The notes under the pieces were generated by a model. The model ran no database searches. It saw nothing but the letters and a program-made list of their open reading frames with translations, and was not told where the DNA came from. From contig JABIVD010000052.1 of assembly GCA_018667335.1 (NCBI GenBank), forward strand, positions 62,001-126,000: DNA of 64,000 nucleotides, in the 5' to 3' direction. The stretch's first letter is position 1, and each line of letters starts with the position of its first letter. Below are positions 59,778 through 64,000 of this stretch, piece by piece. This stretch comes from Rhodospirillaceae bacterium (GTDB taxonomy: Bacteria; Pseudomonadota; Alphaproteobacteria; UBA6615). A program made the translations under genes and the position numbers.

Positions 59778-61508
59778 CTAGAAAATCTCCGGCTCGGGGA
59801 TCGCCGCACCGGCGTGCAGGAAGTCGAAGTCGCAGCCCCGGTTCGCCTGGGTTACATGCTCGGCATACATCGACACATAGCCGCGCTCGGGGAGCTTCTT
59901 GCGCGGCGTCCAGTCCGCCCGGCGTCGGGCCAGTTCCTCGGCATCCACATCCAGATCGATCCGGCGGCCCTCCACGTCGAGCGTGATCATGTCCCCATCG
60001 CGCACCAGGGCCAGTGGCCCGCCGATATGGGCTTCGGGCGCCACATGCAGCACACACGTACCGTAGCTGGTGCCCGACATGCGGGCGTCGGAGATGCGCA
60101 CCATGTCGCGCACGCCGGCCTCAAGCAGTTTCTTGGGGATCGGCAGTTGTCCCCATTCGGGCATGCCCGGCGCGCCCACCGGCCCGGCATTCTGCAGCAC
60201 CAGCACAGACTCCGCCGTGACCGGCAGATCGGGGTCGTCGATGCGCGCATCCAGATCGGCGCGGTCGGCGAACACCACCGCGGGGCCGGTGTGTTTGAGC
60301 AATGACGGGTCGGCCGCGGACTGCTTGATCACAGCGCCGTCGGGCGCCAGCGTGCCGGTCAGCACGACGGTGCCGCCGTCCGCGCTCAACGCATTGTCGC
60401 GGCGGCGAATGACGTCGTCATTATGGAGCGGTGCTTCGGCGTAGGATTCGCCCAGCGGCCGGCCCGAAACGGTCGCCGCGTCGCCGTCCAGCAGATCACC
60501 CAGTTCGCGCATCAGTGCGCGCAGCCCGCCCGCATAGTAGAAGTCCTCCATCAGAAATTCGCCCGACGGCCGAATGTTGGCGAGCCAGGGCGTGCGTCTG
60601 GACAGCTCGTCAAAGCGCGACAGCGGGATTTCGATATGGGCCCGCCCGGCCATGGCGACCAGATGGATGATCGCGTTGGTCGAGCCGCCGATCGCCATGT
60701 CGACCGTGATCGCGTTGTCGAAGGAGGCGGCGGTGAGGATGTCCGCCGGCTTCAAATCTTCCCAGACCATGTCGACGACGCGCCGCCCGGTCGCGGCCGC
60801 CATGACGCCGTGGTTGGAGTCCGGTGCGGGGATCGACGACGCGCCCGGCAGGGTCAGGCCGAGTGCCTCGGTGATCGACATCATGGTCGCCGCCGTGCCC
60901 ATGGTCATGCAGGTGCCCGCCGAGCGCGACGAACCCGCCAGCACCTCGTCCACCACCGAGGCATCCAGGTTACCGGCGCGATACTCGGCGTAATATTTCC
61001 AGTGGTCCGTGCCGCTGCCCAGGGTCTCACCGTTCCAGAAGCCGCGCAGCATCGTGCCCGCCGGCATGTAGATCAACGGCACGCCCGCCGAGATCGCGCC
61101 CATGATCAACGCAGGGGTGGTCTTGTCGCAGCCGCCCATCAGCACCACGCCATCGATCGGGTAGGAACGGATCAGCTCCTCCGTCTCCATCGCCAGCAGG
61201 TTGCGATACAGCATGGTGGTCGGCTTCATCAGGATCTCGCCCAGCGTGATCGCCGGCATCTCGACCGGGAAACCGCCCGCCTGGAGCACCCCGCGCTTGA
61301 TCTGCTCGGCGCGCTCGGGGAAATGGCCGTGGCAGGTGTTCAGGTCGGACCAGGTGTTGACGATGCCGATGACCGGCTTTCCGTCGAAATCATCCGGGCT
61401 AAAGCCGAGCTGGCGCAGGCGCCCGCGATGGCTGAAGGCGCGCATGGTCTCGCCGTCGAGCCAGCGGCGGCTGCGGAGTTGGTCGGGGGAGATGCGGCTA
61501 CCGGTCAT
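59778..61508 (-). CDS. IlvD/Edd-family dehydratase, L-arabinonate dehydratase-like
   Basis: A 576-residue Fe-S dehydratase. Cluster cysteines lie in NTWSDLNTCHGHF, VLMGGCDKTTPA and SRSAGTCMTMGTAATM. The size, N-terminal MTGSRISPDQLRSRRW and C-terminal features (SDARMSGTSYGTCVLH, ANRGCDFDFLH) place it with sugar-acid dehydratases such as L-arabinonate dehydratase rather than IlvD of valine synthesis. It makes 2-oxo-3-deoxy sugar acids. The ATG at 61508 gives the normal start. It converges with the cyclase gene (14 bases) and is divergent from the MFS gene. Confidence 0.88.
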   Translation of the reverse strand: MTGSRISPDQLRSRRWLDGETMRAFSHRGRLRQLGFSPDDFDGKPVIGIVNTWSDLNTCHGHFPERAEQIKRGVLQAGGFPVEMPAITLGEILMKPTTMLYRNLLAMETEELIRSYPIDGVVLMGGCDKTTPALIMGAISAGVPLIYMPAGTMLRGFWNGETLGSGTDHWKYYAEYRAGNLDASVVDEVLAGSSRSAGTCMTMGTAATMMSITEALGLTLPGASSIPAPDSNHGVMAAATGRRVVDMVWEDLKPADILTAASFDNAITVDMAIGGSTNAIIHLVAMAGRAHIEIPLSRFDELSRRTPWLANIRPSGEFLMEDFYYAGGLRALMRELGDLLDGDAATVSGRPLGESYAEAPLHNDDVIRRRDNALSADGGTVVLTGTLAPDGAVIKQSAADPSLLKHTGPAVVFADRADLDARIDDPDLPVTAESVLVLQNAGPVGAPGMPEWGQLPIPKKLLEAGVRDMVRISDARMSGTSYGTCVLHVAPEAHIGGPLALVRDGDMITLDVEGRRIDLDVDAEELARRRADWTPRKKLPERGYVSMYAEHVTQANRGCDFDFLHAGAAIPEPEIF

Positions 61509-61647
61509 GCTGAGCTCGTGCGGTTGGGACGTGAGGTCGAGACAATCAGGATAGCCACGGGAGCGCCGCTTTGACACGCGAAACCCGCGCCGCTACGTAG
61601 GTCAGGCAATCAGCCACCGTCCGGCCCAACCCATCCCCCCGGGGACC

Positions 61648-62955
61648 ATGTCCACAACCGACAGCCCACCACCGCGCAGTGCACTCGCCGGCGCGCGCGC
61701 GTTTCGCCATCGCGATTTCCGTTACTTCTGGGCGACCCGCGTGGCGGGCATCCTGGCGACGGAAATGCTGGTCACCACGGTCGGCTGGCAGGTCTATCGC
61801 CTGACGTCGAGCGAACTGAATCTAGGCTTGATCGGGTTCGCCCAGTTCGCCCCCTTCGCGCTTCTGTTCCTGGTCTCGGGCGTTGCCGCCGACAGGCTGC
61901 CGCGGATGCGGATCATCTTCGCCTGCGTGTCGCTGCAGACCGTCTGCGCCGCGGCGCTGCTGTGGGGCACCTGGACGGGCGGCATCGATTTTGGCGTGAT
62001 CCTCGCGATCCTCGCGCTGTTCGGCGTGGCGCGCGCATTCCAGGCACCCGCGCAGATGGCGATCGTGCCGAATCTGGTGCCGAAGGACGACCTCGCCAAC
62101 GCCATCGCCTGGTCGGCGACGGGATTCCAGATGGCGCGGATCATCGGGCCGACCATCTCGGGGCTGCTCATCGCATTTGGCGCCGCGCGCGGGCAGGACG
62201 AGCTCTTCGTCTACGTGCTTTCGGTCGTGGTGTTCGTGCTGGCGACAATCCTCGCCGGTATGGTGCGCAAGCCGGTGCAGATCGTCAGCAGCGCGCCGAT
62301 CACCATCAGCAACATTCTCGGCGGATTCAAATTCATCGCCTCGCGGCAGGTGATCTTCGGCGCCATCGCCCTCGACCTGTTCGCGGTGCTGTTCGGCGGC
62401 GCCATCGCCCTGCTACCGGTCTACGCCAAGGACATCCTCAACGTCGGCGCGGACGGCTTCGGACTGCTGCGCTCGGCCTTCACCCTGGGCTCGTTCGTCG
62501 GCGCGCTCTACATGACCCAGCACCCGGTGACGCGCCGCGCCGGCGTGAAGCTGCTGGTCGCGGTCGGCACCTTCGGGCTCGGCGTGATGGTCTTCGGCGT
62601 GTCGGAAATCTTCTGGCTGTCGGCGGCGGCGCTGATCGTGATGGGTCTCGCGGATTCGGTCAGCGTATTCGTGCGCCAGAATCTGGTGCAGATCATCACG
62701 CCGGACGAGATGCGCGGCCGGGTCAGCGCGGTTACGGCCGTGTTCATCGGCGCGTCCAACGAGCTGGGCGAATTCGAGTCCGGCGTCACCGCCCACTGGT
62801 GGGGCACGGTCCCCGCCGTCCTGGTCGGCGGTGCGGCAACCGTGACCGTCGCGGTCAGCTTCGCCTGGCTGTTCCCCAAGCTGCGCCAGGTGGACAGCCT
62901 GGAGCCCGACGAGCTGATCCGGAAGTACCGCGACGCGCCAACCCGTCGGGGCTAG
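61648..62955 (+). CDS. MFS transporter, EntS-like (MFS_3)
   Basis: A 435-residue major-facilitator protein with about 12 helices. FRHRDFRYFWATRVAGILATEM at the start and LFLVSGVAADRLPRMR, the loop-2 motif of the family, are diagnostic; a middle loop separates the halves. MFS_3 members export siderophores, macrolides or other compounds by proton antiport. It stops four bases inside the 3' end of the convergent RidA gene. Substrate unknown. Confidence 0.88.
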   Translation: MSTTDSPPPRSALAGARAFRHRDFRYFWATRVAGILATEMLVTTVGWQVYRLTSSELNLGLIGFAQFAPFALLFLVSGVAADRLPRMRIIFACVSLQTVCAAALLWGTWTGGIDFGVILAILALFGVARAFQAPAQMAIVPNLVPKDDLANAIAWSATGFQMARIIGPTISGLLIAFGAARGQDELFVYVLSVVVFVLATILAGMVRKPVQIVSSAPITISNILGGFKFIASRQVIFGAIALDLFAVLFGGAIALLPVYAKDILNVGADGFGLLRSAFTLGSFVGALYMTQHPVTRRAGVKLLVAVGTFGLGVMVFGVSEIFWLSAAALIVMGLADSVSVFVRQNLVQIITPDEMRGRVSAVTAVFIGASNELGEFESGVTAHWWGTVPAVLVGGAATVTVAVSFAWLFPKLRQVDSLEPDELIRKYRDAPTRRG

Positions 62956-63377
62956 TCGATCACCGCGATCGCGTTGACCTCGAGGATGCAGCGCGGATCG
63001 GTCGCGAGGCGGACGATCTGCACGGTCGTGGTGGCCGGCTTGGCGTCGCCGAAATACTCCGCCCACACCCGGTTGAGATCGTCCTGCTGCTCCATGTCGG
63101 TCAGGAACCGGTCGGCGGTGACGATGTCGTCGAAGGTCGCACCCACCGCATCGAGGCCCTTCCTGACATTCTCGAGCACCGCGCGCGCCTGCCCGTCCAT
63201 GTCGTCCGGCATGTCAGCGAACTCCTCGGGTACATGCGGGTGGCTGTGATAGACAGGCGCCGCCGTGACCCCGGCCAGATAAACCGTGGTGCCGCCGGTC
63301 ACCTTGATCGCCGGCGCGTAGGGCATCCAGATGTCGGGCGCGTCGGGCCAGTGCAGATGTTCGATCTTCTTCGCCAT
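62952..63377 (-). CDS. RidA family protein (copy 2)
   Basis: A 141-residue RidA-like protein, with N-terminal AKKIEHLHWPDAPDIWMPYAPAIKV and the fold core VYLAGVTAAP and DPRCILEVNAIAVI. The canonical active-site Arg is in TADRFLTDME rather than a VRVxxY strand, so it may be a non-archetypal member. It overlaps the MFS gene's end by four bases on the other strand and is divergent from the acyl-CoA synthetase gene. It is clearly not a close duplicate of copy 1. Confidence 0.82.
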   Translation of the reverse strand: MAKKIEHLHWPDAPDIWMPYAPAIKVTGGTTVYLAGVTAAPVYHSHPHVPEEFADMPDDMDGQARAVLENVRKGLDAVGATFDDIVTADRFLTDMEQQDDLNRVWAEYFGDAKPATTTVQIVRLATDPRCILEVNAIAVID

Positions 63378-63513
63378 GCTTTCCTCCCAGAATGTGAGAC
63401 CGCATCACCGCATCCGTTTTGCGGATGGGGAAGCGGCCGTTAGGCTGCCATGCTACGCAACCACGCACCTGCGTGGATAGCCGTTTCAACGTGACTTTTT
63501 TTGGACCCCGCCG

Positions 63514-64000
63514 ATGCTACCCATCGACACGCTCTATCGCGGCCGACAGATCAACCCCGACGGGATCGCGCTGGAAGACGACACGACCCGGCTGACCTAT
63601 CGGGAACTTGTCAGCCAAGTCGAGGCGCTCGCCGCCGCGCTGCAGGACCGCCTGCCCCACAAGCAGGCCAAGGTGGCAGCCTGCGGCTACAACAATCTGC
63701 AGCATGTGATCGCGATCCTCGCCACACATCTCGCCGGGCATATCTGGGTGGCCGTGAATCCGCGCAGCGGCAAGGTTGAGAACAACGCGCTGATGGACCT
63801 TGTCGAGCCGGACATGGTCATCGCCGACGATGCGGCGCGCGACGCGTTTGATATCGGCGACACGCCGTTCATCCTCGCCGCACCCGACGGCAAGAGTAAT
63901 AGTGCCGCCGAAGACAGCGTCGACGGCCTGGTCGAGGCGTTCCGGGGCAAGCGGCCCGCGCGGCCTTTGCTTGATCCGAATACGGACATCCAGGCGATCA
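63514..64000 (+). CDS. AMP-dependent acyl-CoA synthetase, N-terminal part (runs off window)
   Basis: The 5' 487 bases of an ANL-family ligase. The N-terminal subdomain pattern is clear: IDTLYRGRQINPDGIALEDD, LTYRELVSQVEALAAAL and HLAGHIWVAVNPRSGKVENN, as in acyl-CoA and aryl-CoA synthetases. The AMP-binding and hinge motifs are beyond the window edge. It would activate a carboxylic acid to its CoA thioester for the many CoA-dependent enzymes here. Start ATG at 63514 is the first in frame; no strong Shine-Dalgarno is visible. Confidence 0.82.
   Translation, partial: MLPIDTLYRGRQINPDGIALEDDTTRLTYRELVSQVEALAAALQDRLPHKQAKVAACGYNNLQHVIAILATHLAGHIWVAVNPRSGKVENNALMDLVEPDMVIADDAARDAFDIGDTPFILAAPDGKSNSAAEDSVDGLVEAFRGKRPARPLLDPNTDIQAI

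Overview
The window reads as GC-rich chromosomal DNA of an alphaproteobacterium. The best evidence is a block of housekeeping genes at 46.9-54.9 kb, all on the minus strand: murA, a DUF2948 gene, hisG, hisD, a UPF0262 gene, a low-molecular-weight phosphatase, infA, maf, a short RNase E/G gene, yacG and tRNA-Phe. To my knowledge this order is a conserved alphaproteobacterial neighbourhood. The rest is mostly catabolism of small organic acids, CoA thioesters and aromatic or cyclic compounds, which suggests a versatile heterotroph. The species cannot be named from the sequence. No integrase, transposase, phage gene or CRISPR array was seen.

Layout. 0-2.1 kb: the end of a multicopper oxidase, a ZIP metal permease with an extra N-terminal domain, and an MntR-type regulator, all translationally overlapped. 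2.2-9.7 kb: scattered catabolic enzymes (epoxide-hydrolase-like, quinone reductase, cupin, beta-keto acid cleavage enzyme, acetyltransferase, succinate-semialdehyde dehydrogenase, flavin monooxygenase). 9.9-13.1 kb: a visibly AT-richer island with a type II restriction system, made of an MvaI/BcnI-type nuclease facing a Dcm-like C5 methyltransferase and a Vsr repair nuclease. 13.2-19.7 kb: an alkyl-DHAP-synthase-like flavoenzyme, a GntR regulator with a likely operator, two tandem progesterone-5-beta-reductase-like enzymes and an M14 metallopeptidase. 19.8-29.2 kb: a VOC, two FAH, two acyl-CoA dehydrogenase genes and other beta-oxidation or redox genes. 29.3-33.97 kb: a secreted small protein, an AhpD-like gene interrupted by an in-frame TGA at the redox-active site, HupE, a quinone reductase, an MscS channel and a small membrane protein. 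34.1-46.9 kb: a catabolic locus with a TRAP-TAXI importer, TPP enzyme, two glutathione transferases, FAH hydrolase, class II aldolase, a divergent 2-oxoglutarate dioxygenase, amidase, cyclase-family hydrolase and cupin. 46.9-56.4 kb: housekeeping genes, two tRNAs, RidA and TerB-like genes. 56.4-59.8 kb: a FIST sensor gene next to a class III nucleotide cyclase. 59.8-64 kb: a sugar-acid dehydratase, MFS exporter, RidA and the start of an acyl-CoA synthetase.

The most notable item is the AhpD-like gene at 29800-30891. Two open segments lie in one frame and are separated only by TGA. That TGA falls exactly where the second cysteine of the C-x-x-C-x-x-x-H motif should be, and a perfect palindrome follows within a few bases. 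This is the expected appearance of a selenocysteine protein (C-x-x-U), and conventional gene calling would split it into two genes.

Two families of short palindromic repeats sit in pairs of opposite orientation at gene boundaries between 2.1 and 29.3 kb; none was seen further right. A palindrome centred on TGATATATCA lies upstream of the GntR gene and, with one mismatch, upstream of the neighbouring flavoenzyme gene, and recurs elsewhere in the window.
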